Shown here: in pieces, positions 35,097-45,707 of the stretch
Position numbering within the stretch: the first letter of the stretch is position 1
Layout of the letters: the number at the start of each line of letters is the position of its first letter
DNA from: Clitoria ternatea
Taxonomy: Eukaryota; Streptophyta; Magnoliopsida; Fabales; Fabaceae
Direction: 5' to 3'
DNA: 64,000 nucleotides
Assembly: GCA_037962975.1 (NCBI GenBank)
Contig: CM075673.1
Span: 166,490,667 to 166,554,666 of the forward strand
Made by a program: the position numbers and the translations under genes
Notes under the pieces: generated by a model
The model's input: only the letters and a program-made list of their open reading frames with translations
Database searches by the model: none
What the model was told of the DNA's origin: nothing

Positions 35097-38000
35097 CTAG
35101 CTATAGTAGATACGCAAGTTTTGGGTGTTCCATTTGTTTCGGATTGGAGTGCCATCAAGGTTTTCAAGGCGGTAAGAGCCTTTGCCAGTGACCTCGGATA
35201 CCCTGTATGGGCCTTCCCAGTTTGGGGCTAATTTACCTTGATGAGCGAATTTATTCCCTATACTTGCTTTCCTCAAAACCAAATCTCCAACGTTGAAAGT
35301 CCTTGATTGGACTCGTTTGTTGTACCGGAGAGCAACTTTGGCTTTGATGGCTTGATCTCTGATGAAAGCGTCTTCTCTGAGTTCTTGTATGACATCTATT
35401 TCGGATGCCAAGTTAGCATTGTTGGTTTCTTCAGAGAAGTACTTAACCCTTGTGGAAGCAATCTGCAGTTCCACAGGTATCATTGCCTCGACCCCGTATG
35501 TTAGGCGATATGGGGATTCATTGGTGGATGAATGAGGCGTTGTCCGATATGCCCATAGGACGTGACACAGCTGGTCTGTCCATCCGCCCTTGGCTTCCCC
35601 AAGGCGTTTCTTTAGTCCCTTCAGCACCTCCCTGTTGGCCACTTCAGCTTGACCGTTAGTTTGGGGATGTTCGACGGATGAGAATATTTGGGTTATTCCT
35701 AACCCTTCAAGCAAATCTGTGAATTTTCTATCCGTGAACTGGGTGCCGTTGTCTGTGACAATCCGTGCTGGGACCCCGAACCGTGTTATGATGTTTTCAT
35801 ACATGAAACGACGAGTTCGGGCTGAAGTAATATGCACCACCGGCTCTGCTTCTATCCACTTAGTGAAATAATCGACCCCTACAATGAGATATTTGATGCC
35901 CCCAGGAGCAGTTGGAAAGGGGCCCAGAATATCCAATCCCCATTGATAGAAGGGCCATGGAACAGCGGATGTGAAGAGTTCTTCTGCCGGTGTGTGGTGT
36001 AGGTTAGAGAATTTTTGGCAAGCGTCGCATTTTTTGACGAAGTCAATGGAGTCTTGCTTCATTGTGGGCCACCAGTATCCAGCTCTGAGGATTTTTCGCA
36101 TTAAGCTTCTTCCTCCGGCGTGGTGTCCACTTTGTCCTCCATGCACTTCCTCCATTACACCTTGCACCTCATCCTCTTTGAGACAAATTAAATAGGGCAC
36201 AGAGAGTGCCCTTCTGTAGAGATTACCATCAATCAAAGTGAAATACGGTAATTCTCTCCTTAACCTCGTCTTTTCCTTCTCATCTGTGGGTAGCTGTCCA
36301 TCAGCCAAATAACGGATGTAAGGAGCCATCCATGTATCTCCGTAAAGGGAGTCAGTCATTATGGCGTTTAGAGAAGGGAAAAGAGGAATGCTGGGCGACG
36401 TTAGCGTGCTTTGAACCAGCGTAGTGGTGCTACCTGGACGTTTAGTGCTTGCTAACCTGGAGAGTATATCCGCTCTAGTATTCTCTTCACGTGGAACATG
36501 CTTGAACTCCACCCTTGAGAATTTCTCAGTCAACTCCTTGACACAGTTCAAGTATAATTGGAGTTGAGGTTCGCGAGCTTGATAATCTCCTAAGATCTGC
36601 GAAATCACCAGCTGTGAATCGCTGCAGAGTGTCGCCTCAGAAGCTCCGATGTCAATTGCAGCTCTCAGCCCGGCCAAGCAAGCTTCGTACTCAGCTTGGT
36701 TGTTGGATGTTTTGAAATTGAAACGAAGGGAGATCTCCAGGTGTACTCCGTCGTCACTTTCGAGGACTACACCTGCTCCAGAGCCTCTTTGGTTTGATGA
36801 ACCATCAACGTAAATGGTCCAATGGACTCGAGGGTAATCTGGATCAGTCCCTGTCATTTCTACAATAAAGTCAGCCAGGACTTGAGCTTTAATAGCGCTG
36901 CGGGGTTCGTAGGATATATCAAACTCAGAGAGTTCAATAGACCATTTGATCATCCTCCCAGCGAGATCGGGCTTGATTAAGACAGAACGGAGTGGCAAAT
37001 CCGTTCTCACTATGATTGGATGGGCGTGAAAATACGGACGTAACCGTCGTGAGGCCCAAACAACAGCGAGGGCGGCCTTTTCAATTTTCTGATACCGAAT
37101 CTCAGCACCTTGCAAGGTCTTGCTAGTGAAATAGACCGGTCTTTGTCCATCAGGAGTTTCTTTTATCAAGGCAACGCCCAAAGCTTCATCTGAAATAGCC
37201 AAGTACAGAATGAGTGTGTCTTCGGGGTCAGGCTTTGTGAGAATGGGAGGTTTGGACAACACCTCCTTAAGCTCTTGGAAAGCTTTTTCTTGTTCCTGTC
37301 CCCACTCGAATTTCTTGGACTTTTTCAGTATTTTGTACAGGGGGAGCGACCTGTGAGCCATCTTCGGCATGAATCGTGCCAAAGCTGCTACTTTGCCATT
37401 CAGGGACTGGACTTCTTTGAGATTCTTAGGACTTTGCATGTCTAGAATCATTTGGCACTTCCCTGGATTGGCTTCGATACCACGTTGAGTTAACATGAAA
37501 CCCAAAAATTTCCCAGCAGGGACAGCAAATGTGCACTTCATTGGGTTCAGCCTCATGTTAAATTGTCTCAAACGGGTGAATACTTGGCGCAGGTCTTCAA
37601 TATGATCGCCACCAACCGGTGTCTTTGCTATTATATCGTCAATGTATACTTCAACAAGTTTGGTGTGCATACCTTCGAAAACCTTGTTGATCATGCGCTG
37701 ATATGTCGCCCCAGCGTTTTTCAGGCCAAAGGGCATGACTGTATAGCAAAAGACACCACGATCATTTATGAAAGCTGTCTTCTCTTGATCCTCTTCGCAC
37801 ATCGGAATTTGGTTGTAACCAGAATAAGCGTCCATGAAGCTCAGGTATTGGTAACCAGAGGAATCATCTACCATCCGATCTATATTAGGAAGAAGATAAG
37901 GATCTTTTGGACAGCAGCGGTTGAGGTCCACGTAGTCAATGCACATTCTCCATTTACCATTGGATTTAGGGACCATCACCACATTCGAAAGCCAAGAGGA

Positions 38001-40568
38001 ATATCGGATTTCCCTGATAAATCCGGCCTTCAGCAACTCCTCAGTTTGCTGACAAGCTGCTTTCTGTTTCTCTGGGCCCAATCGTCTTTTCTTTTGGGCC
38101 ACAGGTTTCGTCTCTGGATAGACAGAAAGTTTATGACAGCAGAATTCAGGGTCTATGCCTGGCATATCGGCTGCAGTCCATGCAAAGAGGTCTTTAAACT
38201 CTTGCAAGAGAGCCAGCAGTCGCTGCTCTATTTCAGTATCTAGCTTGTCATTGATATGGGTGATCTTTTCTGGAGAATCTCCCAAGACAATGTCCCTGGA
38301 ACTTCCATCCGGTGTGGGCTTTGATGGGTTGAACGGATCAATGTTCAAATCCACTCTAGGGTCCAGGTCGACAAGACTTACAGATCCAGCCGATGTTCCA
38401 GCATCATTAAGTTTCCTCTTTTTATTGGAGGCGTCCAGCTTTGTCATGTTGAGACTAAGGTTGTAGCAGTACCTAGCCATCTCTTGATCACCCCGGATAG
38501 ATGACACAGCATTATCCTTGTCGATGAACTTGATAAGGAGATGTGGGGTTGATACAACTGCCTCCATTGCATTCAGAGTAGGACGGCCTATGATGCCATT
38601 AAATGGTGATTTGACATCAATCACTAGCACCCGAGACCTAACCGTCCTGGCTCCTGGCTCGCCTTCAAACGAGATAAGGGTGTCAAGATACCCTTTAGTT
38701 AGTTGCTTTGCGCCATTGAAAGCTGTTAGTTCCTGCGTGTAAGGCTGTAAGTCTAAGTCTTTAAAACCCATTCTTTCAAAGCAATTATAGAAAATAACAT
38801 CGCAGGAACTTCCCTGGTCAACAAGGATTCTTCGGACGTCCTTGTTGGCGATCACAGCAGTGATGACTACAGCATCGTCACCACCAGGAATGGTTGGGCC
38901 AAAATCCTCGTCAGAGAATGAGATTGTAGGAGCTTCCAACCCACCTCTATAAGGGCGATTGTCTTTGACTTTCCCTTGCACAGATAGAATCATTCTATGA
39001 TGATTCTTACGGGCTGTAATTAAAGCTCCTCCTCCAGCGAACCCTCCAGCAATCATGTCAATAACTTCACGTCGGCCCTGACGTTGTTGCTGGGGCATGC
39101 TGTCTTTCTGTGCTGCATTATCGGTCATTACACCTTTTTGCTTCTCTGCAGCAGAGAACTTTCGAACCGGACTGGGATTGTTGTCATCCCCATCGTCGGG
39201 ATCTCTTTCTCTTTTCTCATTCCGTTCTGCCCTGTCAAAGGATTTTTCTTTGAACAGGTATTGCTTCAATTTGCCTTCTCTAATTAGCGTCTCAACCGCG
39301 TTCTTTAGAGCTTGGCATTCATCAGTGGAATGACCATTTTGTTCATGAAAATCACAGTACTTACGTGAATTTCCTGGTCTTTTCATAGGGGCTGGTCTCC
39401 TGATGCCATATGTGCTGAAAACTAGCCATCCGACCTCTCTCAAAATCTGAGATGGTCTGGCAGATAACTGTGCATAATGGCTGAAGGAATTGACATGCCT
39501 TTCTCGAGGTCGAGGAGGGTGGTTATCCACCTTAGGATTGGTGAATGGCCTCTCCATGCGTTCTGACCTCGTCTTTTCCTTACCCTTCTGGGTTTGGGGA
39601 GATGGTGTTGGTGGCTTTTTCTTTGCAGCCATTGTCTCCAAGTGCATCTCTATGCTCACATACTTTGAGGCTTTTTTCCTGAACTCCTCAAAAGTTGCTG
39701 GGGGGCTCTTTGCTAATGAAAGAGCGAAAGCTGATCCTGGCTGCAATGCCTCAATTACGATATGCAGCTTGATAGATTCTGTGAGGTTAGGAACCAGGGC
39801 TGCTTCCTTATAAAACCTCTTCAAAAAATCTTTTAAGCCCTCTGTTTCACCTTGCTTAATCTGAGCCAAGGTATGAGACGTCTTGGGTACGTCTCTGGAG
39901 ATGACAAAGTGGGTTTCAAAGGCAGCTGCCATTTCCGTCCAAGAATCTATGGATCCAGAAGGCAAGCCTTTAAACCACCCGAGGGCTTCCTCAGACAATG
40001 TTCGAGGGAACATTCGGCACATCACGTCTTCATCAGCCCCCAAGTACATGGCTTCAAACACATAAGCATCAAGGTGCTTAGTTGGATCAGTTTCACCATT
40101 ATACTTTCCGATGGAAAGTGGTTGAGTGGTTTGAAGGTGCTTGGGGATGCTGATGCCCATAAGTCTCCTTGAAAAAGGAACCTTCAGATTGTAAGACAAT
40201 GGGGGTGCTGTTGTTGAATCTCTCTTCCTTCGGGAAGCTGCATCCTCAGAATCGCGAGTTTGTTCTCCCTCCTCAAACGTTGGGATCTTTGAGTACTGAA
40301 GAGTGGTGGACTTTTCACCATCAGTTGTGTGGGGAGTGTTTCGCGTGCGAGATGACTCTTTATCCTCGCTTTGCCTTTTTTCTCTTCGCAATTCAGCGAG
40401 TTCCCTCTGAAGTTGTTTGATCAACTCATCGCGAGGATCAGGATCAGACACAGTTACTATCTTCTTTGAGCTGCCCCCATGAGAATCGAAGTTGAGTTTT
40501 CTGTAGGCATTAGGATTGGTTCTGCCTTCAGCTTGATTCTCCATGAAGTCTTGTGCTTCGCCTTCCAT
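35097..40568 (-). CDS. gag-pol polyprotein of the Tat element (dual RNase H)
   Basis: One open frame of 1823 codons. Gag capsid (Retrotrans_gag) spans about residues 150-290, with the marker EALGWFKGLPSGSIDSW. Protease has LVDQGSSCDVIF near 580. Reverse transcriptase has VYIDDI near 976. The first RNase H begins near 1125 (ISDEALGVAL). A second, archaeal-type RNase H begins near 1251 (WTIYVDGSSNQRGSGAG) with NNQAEYEA, CSDSQLV and ENTRADILS. Integrase has its HHCC finger near 1484-1512 (HHAGGRS ... CDACQKF) and the core DILGPF, TDNGTQF and NGQAE. No chromodomain is seen. The extra RNase H between the usual RNase H and integrase is the accepted mark of the Tat clade. The ATG at 40568 is 47 bp past the primer-binding site. 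Confidence 0.94.
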   Translation of the reverse strand: MEGEAQDFMENQAEGRTNPNAYRKLNFDSHGGSSKKIVTVSDPDPRDELIKQLQRELAELRREKRQSEDKESSRTRNTPHTTDGEKSTTLQYSKIPTFEEGEQTRDSEDAASRRKRDSTTAPPLSYNLKVPFSRRLMGISIPKHLQTTQPLSIGKYNGETDPTKHLDAYVFEAMYLGADEDVMCRMFPRTLSEEALGWFKGLPSGSIDSWTEMAAAFETHFVISRDVPKTSHTLAQIKQGETEGLKDFLKRFYKEAALVPNLTESIKLHIVIEALQPGSAFALSLAKSPPATFEEFRKKASKYVSIEMHLETMAAKKKPPTPSPQTQKGKEKTRSERMERPFTNPKVDNHPPRPRERHVNSFSHYAQLSARPSQILREVGWLVFSTYGIRRPAPMKRPGNSRKYCDFHEQNGHSTDECQALKNAVETLIREGKLKQYLFKEKSFDRAERNEKRERDPDDGDDNNPSPVRKFSAAEKQKGVMTDNAAQKDSMPQQQRQGRREVIDMIAGGFAGGGALITARKNHHRMILSVQGKVKDNRPYRGGLEAPTISFSDEDFGPTIPGGDDAVVITAVIANKDVRRILVDQGSSCDVIFYNCFERMGFKDLDLQPYTQELTAFNGAKQLTKGYLDTLISFEGEPGARTVRSRVLVIDVKSPFNGIIGRPTLNAMEAVVSTPHLLIKFIDKDNAVSSIRGDQEMARYCYNLSLNMTKLDASNKKRKLNDAGTSAGSVSLVDLDPRVDLNIDPFNPSKPTPDGSSRDIVLGDSPEKITHINDKLDTEIEQRLLALLQEFKDLFAWTAADMPGIDPEFCCHKLSVYPETKPVAQKKRRLGPEKQKAACQQTEELLKAGFIREIRYSSWLSNVVMVPKSNGKWRMCIDYVDLNRCCPKDPYLLPNIDRMVDDSSGYQYLSFMDAYSGYNQIPMCEEDQEKTAFINDRGVFCYTVMPFGLKNAGATYQRMINKVFEGMHTKLVEVYIDDIIAKTPVGGDHIEDLRQVFTRLRQFNMRLNPMKCTFAVPAGKFLGFMLTQRGIEANPGKCQMILDMQSPKNLKEVQSLNGKVAALARFMPKMAHRSLPLYKILKKSKKFEWGQEQEKAFQELKEVLSKPPILTKPDPEDTLILYLAISDEALGVALIKETPDGQRPVYFTSKTLQGAEIRYQKIEKAALAVVWASRRLRPYFHAHPIIVRTDLPLRSVLIKPDLAGRMIKWSIELSEFDISYEPRSAIKAQVLADFIVEMTGTDPDYPRVHWTIYVDGSSNQRGSGAGVVLESDDGVHLEISLRFNFKTSNNQAEYEACLAGLRAAIDIGASEATLCSDSQLVISQILGDYQAREPQLQLYLNCVKELTEKFSRVEFKHVPREENTRADILSRLASTKRPGSTTTLVQSTLTSPSIPLFPSLNAIMTDSLYGDTWMAPYIRYLADGQLPTDEKEKTRLRRELPYFTLIDGNLYRRALSVPYLICLKEDEVQGVMEEVHGGQSGHHAGGRSLMRKILRAGYWWPTMKQDSIDFVKKCDACQKFSNLHHTPAEELFTSAVPWPFYQWGLDILGPFPTAPGGIKYLIVGVDYFTKWIEAEPVVHITSARTRRFMYENIITRFGVPARIVTDNGTQFTDRKFTDLLEGLGITQIFSSVEHPQTNGQAEVANREVLKGLKKRLGEAKGGWTDQLCHVLWAYRTTPHSSTNESPYRLTYGVEAMIPVELQIASTRVKYFSEETNNANLASEIDVIQELREDAFIRDQAIKAKVALRYNKRVQSRTFNVGDLVLRKASIGNKFAHQGKLAPNWEGPYRVSEVTGKGSYRLENLDGTPIRNKWNTQNLRIYYS

Positions 40569-40614
40569 TGTGGATTACCTGCTCTGTCAAAGGATATGGG
40601 AATAACTTTATCGT

Positions 40615-40632
40615 GTCCCACTGGGCGTGCCA
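40615..40632 (-). promoter_or_regulatory. Primer-binding site of the Tat element
   Basis: On minus, TGGCACGCCCAGTGGGAC follows the 5' LTR after one base. The cognate tRNA was not assigned. Confidence 0.75.
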
Positions 40633-40633
40633 A

Positions 40634-41366
40634 TGATCTGTCCTGGACCGGGGTCAAGAGATCCGATCTCAAGCTAGTCACGAATAGTATGTCAATACCA
40701 TCTAGTAGACCGGATGTATGTGTATCCGATGTAGGTATCCGTTGTCCTTGAATGAGGAGAGCGGATTGGGCGTTCTGGAGATCCTTCACACCGACCTAAC
40801 GCGTTGAAGTGGGCGAATGGTGGTGTCACCTGCAAAGATTCTCCGACGCTCAAGTCAGTGATTATATTCCAAGTAAGGAATGTATTCAGAGAGGAATCAG
40901 TCGTAAAAGAGCTGAAGAAGAAGATCCCTCACTTTAATCATGAAGTTAGTTCATATACCTGATTGGCTCGATTAACGAGGACTCGTTGGTGGGGAACCAC
41001 CAACTCCCATTAGCATTATTATATTGCGCACTTACCTGCATGATTGGGTCAAGTGGCTATTTTATATTGAGCATAGAGAATGTAGACTAGGATTAGGGAA
41101 CAAGTTGACCATTCCCGTGAGCAGAATTTGGCTCGTAGTGCAGGGAATTATTGATCGATCCCTGTAGCAACAATCCTTGTCTTTTGCACAGTGTCGTGTG
41201 TATTATCCGATGTCATGGTGTTATCCTGAACAACCGGTATAGGGAGAACGCCTGATACGGAATTACAGTCCGGATGTATACCGATGACACCGGTTACACG
41301 TAGATGTCTTATCAAAGACGTTGAAATATGTATAGCAGATCGGATACCGGTATTGAGACCGGATCA
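40634..41366 (-). repeat. 5' LTR of the Tat element (right copy)
   Basis: 733 bp, differing from 25118-25850 at four sites seen by eye. It is followed by ATATA and the other half of the AT microsatellite. Confidence 0.92.
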
Positions 41367-42193
41367 ATATATATATATATATTTATATTATAAAAGTAGT
41401 AATTATGAATGTAGAATTGTAGCAGCTAAGGTAATGCTTTTAAATCATGTTGATTGCCAACGTGAATGATTGCTACTTTCAGGCCCGTGAAGCAATAATG
41501 CCATGAAATAATCATGAAATAATTATAATAATGCACAATCAGTAGCATAGCAAAGTTAAGTAGCAATTGGAAGTTAAAATCACCAACGCACAATCAGTAG
41601 CATAGGAACGCAAATCAGCATAGCAATTGGAAGTAATTGAATTTTTTTTTAGTTGAATCTTATCAAAATAAAATCTATTTTCAATGAAATCTCTTTATAT
41701 ATAAGTGTGCAAAGCAATTAGATAAAGTGGTGCTAAAATAATTATTGAAGCATACAGAAATGAATAGAAGGCATAAATAATTAACAATTAGCAGTAAAAT
41801 TATTGACGCAATTTTATCAAGGAATAATTATTGGCATCAAAATTAAATCACAGTAACATGAAATAATTATAAACAACAAAAAAAAACTTAATATATAAAT
41901 TTTAATATCAAATAATTAAGTATTTAATTTCTAGTTCTTCAGGAACTATCAATAAATATTTTAAGAATTCTTCTGGAATTCTTTTAAATCCCATAGGGAT
42001 GTTCGAAATATAAGTTCTTCAGGAACTTATTAATATTTTATACATCCTGCTGGAATGTGTGGAATATAAGTTCTTCGGGAACTTATTACAATATAAATAT
42101 ATATATATATATACACATATAATATAAATTAAAATGAAATTATGAAAATAAATTAAAATTCTATGTTACCTTAGATCTCAGTTGGTCAGAATA
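41367..42193. repeat. AT-rich copia leader with hairpin repeats
   Basis: No coding signal. An imperfect direct repeat 'gcacaatcagtagcatag' occurs at about 41532 and 41587. Four short inverted repeats follow: AGTTC/GAACT (41933-41947), AAGAATTC/GAATTCTT (41963-41983), ATAAGTTC/GAACTTAT (42010-42030) and ATAAGTTC/GAACTTAT (42065-42085), with loops TTCAG, TTCTG, TTCAG and TTCGG. It probably belongs to the non-coding part of the copia element. Confidence 0.5.
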
Positions 42194-43341
42194 ACTTGAT
42201 AAGTTTGGCAATCCGTGAAAGGCTTGACTTACGCCTTATGGATGTTGTTGCAGCACATTTATATGGCTCACTTGAAAATGACATATATATGAAACTCCCT
42301 GAAGGATTTCATTTGCCTGAAGCATACAAAACAAATCCTCGAGAAAATTATTCAATCAAATTGAATAAATCTCTTTATGGATTAAAGCAATCTGGACGAA
42401 TGTGGTACAATTGTCTCAGTGAATATTTGTTGAAAGAAGGGTACAAAAATGACCCAATTTGTCCATGTGTTTTTATGAAAAGACTAGGAAAAGAGTTCGT
42501 TATAATTGCTATTTATGTAGATGATTTAAACATCATCGGAACTCCCGAAGAGCTCTCAGAGGCCGTAAATTACTTAAAAAAGGAATTCGAGATGAAAGAC
42601 TTGGGAAAAACAAAGTTTTGTCTCGGATTACAATTAGAATATTTAAAGGAAGGAATTCTGATGCACCAAAAGACTTATACAGAAAAGGTGTTAAAGCGGT
42701 TTTATATGGACAAATCACACCCATTGAGCAGTCCAATGGTTGTAAGGTCACTAGAAGTGAGCAAAGATCCGTTTCGACCTCAAGACAAAAATGAAGAACT
42801 ACTTGGTCCTGAAGTACCATATCTTAGTGCAATTGGTGCACTAATGTATCTTGCTAGTCATACACGACCTGATATATCATTTGCTGTCAATTTGTTAGCA
42901 AGACATAGTTCTTTACCCACAAAAAGGCATTGGAATGGGATTAAACACATATTCCGCTACCTTAGAGGTACAATGGACATGGGTTTATTTTTTCCATATG
43001 TATCTAAGGCAAACCTAATTGGTTATGCAGATGCGGGGTATTTGTCTGATCCTCATAATGGTCGATCACAAACAGGTTATTTGTTTACATGTGGTGGTAC
43101 AGCAATTTCATGGAGATCCATAAAACAAACAATCACAGCAACATCATCTAATCATGCTGAAATCTTAGCATTACATGAAGCAAGTCGAGAATGTGTTTGG
43201 TTGAGATCTATGATTCAACATATTCAAGAAACTTGTGGCTTGCATTCTGGAAAACTACCACCAACAATTTTATGTGAAGATAATGCAGCTTGTATTTCTC
43301 AGTTAAAGGAGGGCTATATTAAAGGAGATAGGACAAAACAT
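42194..43341 (+). pseudogene. copia RT-RNase H fragment
   Basis: It starts in mid reverse transcriptase (SLAIRERLDLRLMDVV) and runs through the catalytic IYVDDLNIIG, the thumb and RNase H (GYADAGYLSD, SSNHAEILAL, LCEDNAACIS). Unlike the copies at 43582 and 46817 it reads Q (CAG) rather than a stop after ACIS, so this older state is kept here. Similarity to the intact order ends at 'ggacaaaacatatt'. Confidence 0.88.
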
Positions 43342-43387
43342 ATTTGTAATTTAATTATTTTTATGGATATACTGGATCTAATTGCTT

Positions 43388-43581
43388 TACACACATATAT
43401 TCTCTTCATCTCCTTATTCTCTAAACTCTCTTGAATATGCAATCTTACATACGGCAGCACTTATTCGCATCAGGCCTACAAGTAATCATGAATATTCCCC
43501 TTTACAATTGGTTCATGGTAAAGAACCAAATATTTCCCATTTAAGAATCTTTGGAAGTGCGGTATATGTTCCTATCTCCTT
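43388..43581 (+). pseudogene. Scrap of copia LTR fused to an integrase fragment
   Basis: 43388-43432 repeats 45 bp of the copia LTR (49064-49108). It is joined to 147 bp of integrase in plus orientation (HTAALIRIRPTSNHEYSPLQ), the reverse of 12494-12640. At the right end the run CCTATCTCC is common to integrase and to the inverted RNase H tail that follows. Confidence 0.82.
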
Positions 43582-44417
43582 TAATATAGCCCTCCTTTAA
43601 CTAAGAAATACAAGCTGCATTATCTTCACATAAGATTGTTGGTGCTAGTTTTCCAGCATGCAAGCCGCAAGTTTCTTGAATATGTTGAATCATAGACCTC
43701 AACCAAACACATTCTCGACTTGCTTCATGTAATGCTAAGATTTCAGCATGATTAGATGATGTTGCTGTGATCGTTTGTTTTATGGATCTCCATGAAATTG
43801 CTGTACCACCACATGTAAACAAATAACCTGTTTGTGATCGACCATTATGAGGGTCAGACAAATACCCCGCATCTGCATAACCAATTAGGTTTGCCTTAGA
43901 TACATATGGAAAAAATAAACCCATGTCCATTGTACCTCTAAGGTAACGGAATATGTGTTTAATCCCATTCCAATGTCTTTTTGTGGGTAAAGAACTATGT
44001 CTTGCTAACAAATTAACAGCAAATGATATATCAGGTCTTGTATGACTAGCAAGATACATTAGTGCACCAATTGCACTAAGATATGGTACTTCAGGACCAA
44101 GTAGTTCTTCATTTTTTTCTTGAGGTCGAAAAGGATCTTTGTTCACTTCAAGTGACCTTACAACCATTGGACTGCTCAATGGGTGTGATTTGTCCATATA
44201 AAACCGTTTTAACACCTTTTCTGTATAAGTCTTTTGGTGCATCAGAATTCCTTCCTTTAAATATTCTAATTGTAATCCGAGACAAAACTTTGTTTTTCCC
44301 AAGTCTTTCATCTCGAATTCCTTTTTTAAGCAATTTACAGCCTTTGAGAGCTCTTTGGGAGTTCCGATGATATTTAAATCATCTACATAAATAGCGATTA
44401 TAACGAACTCTTTTCCA
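43582..44417 (-). pseudogene. copia RT-RNase H fragment, inverted
   Basis: Read on minus from 44417 it begins at the catalytic strand (KEFVIIAIYVDDLNIIG) and continues in frame to ACIS followed by TAG near 43601. That stop is shared with the copy at 46817-48625. At 44418 it is fused directly to integrase. Confidence 0.86.
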
Positions 44418-45585
44418 CATATACCGCACTTCCAAAGATTCTTAGATGAGAAATATTCGGTTGTTTACCATGAACCAATTGTAAAGGGGAATATTCATGA
44501 TTACTTGTAGGCCTGATGCGAATAAGTGCTGCCGCATGCAAGATTGCATGTCCCCAAGTTGAAATTGGGAGTTTTGATCTCATTAACAATGGTCTTGCTA
44601 TCAATTTCAAACGTTTAATCAATGATTCAGCAAGTCCATTTTGTGTATGAACATGTGCTACAGGATGTTCAACATCAATTCCAATGGACATACAATAATC
44701 ATTAAATGATTGAGATGTAAATTCACCAGCGTTATCAAGGCGTATTTTCTTAATTGGATAATCAGGAAAATGAGCTCTTAAACGAATTAATTGAGCTAGT
44801 AATCTCGCAAACGCCTGGTTGCGAGTTGATAATAAGCAAACATGTGACCATCTAGTTGATGCATCAATTAAAACCATAAAATATCTAAATGGTCCACATG
44901 AAGGGTGTATTGGTCCACAAATATCACCTTGTATACGCTCTAAAAATATAAGTGGTTCATTCCCAATTTTCATTGGTGATGGCCGAATGATTAATTTTCT
45001 TTGAGAACAAGCAGCACATGAGAAATTCTTAGTTTGCATAATTTTTCTGCTGGACAAATAATGACCATTTGAATTCTCAACTATTTTTCGCATCATAATT
45101 GATCCAGGATGGCCTAATCGTTCATGCCAGATAACAAAGTCATTCTTATTTGTAAACTTCTGGTTTACTATGGCATTTGTTTCAATTGTACTAATATATG
45201 TGTAGTACAAACCGGAGAAAAATGAAGGCAATTTTTCCAATATACATTTCTTACCAGAAATTAACTTTGTAATGTATAGATATTCATCATTTCCTTCATT
45301 TGTGGTCTCAATATGATATCCATTTCTGCGGATATCCTTAAAACTCAACAAATTTCTTTGAGACTTCTTAGAATATAATGCACTTTCAATGTGCAATTTT
45401 GTTCCTCCAGGTAACAAAATACTGGCTCTGCCGGAGCCTTCAATTATATTTATACCACCAGATATTGTATTAACATTTGCTTCTTGTTTTACTATTTGGT
45501 AAAAATATTTCTCATTCTTGAGAATGGTATGAGTTGTTGCACTGTCTGTGAGACATATATCTTCATCATTCACATGAGCATTCAT
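44418..45585 (-). pseudogene. copia protease-integrase fragment, second inverted copy
   Basis: The ATG at 45585 opens MNAHVNDEDICLTDSATTH (protease), then the integrase zinc finger (HERLGHPGS ... CAACSQRK) and catalytic core. It ends at HLRIFGSAVYV, where the frame passes into the neighbouring RT piece at 44418. It is nearly identical to 12500-13676, with scattered substitutions, so the two are duplicates of one source. Confidence 0.88.
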
Positions 45586-45707
45586 TCTTCATTAAATAAA
45601 TAAAAATAAATCATGAGTAAAATATAATTAATAATAATATTTAACAAAATTTTATTGATAAAGACAAAATTTACAACAAAACAAATTACATGAAACATTA
45701 AAATAAT

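Larger units (their letters stand above)
25118..41366 (-). mobile_element. Complete Tat-lineage Ty3/gypsy retrotransposon with duplicated antisense genes, 16.2 kb
   Basis: Direct repeats 25118-25850 and 40634-41366 are both 733 bp, with TGATC...GATCA ends. The flanking 5 bp on each side is ATATA, inside an AT microsatellite. On the minus strand the order is 5' LTR (40634-41366), primer-binding site (40615-40632), gag-pol (40568-35097), a long 3' region, a polypurine tract and the 3' LTR (25118-25850). The dual RNase H in pol is a hallmark of the Tat lineage. Plant elements of this lineage often carry extra, sometimes antisense, frames and tandem repeats between pol and the 3' LTR. Here that region is about 9.2 kb and has two diverged tandem blocks, each with an antisense intron-containing gene. 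Four differences between LTRs indicate recent insertion. Confidence 0.93.

Noticed and set aside
37563..38243. 226-codon plus frame opposite the Tat reverse transcriptase
   Set aside because: It is a mirror frame of a strongly conserved coding region, without recognisable domain or promoter, unlike the two antisense genes further left.
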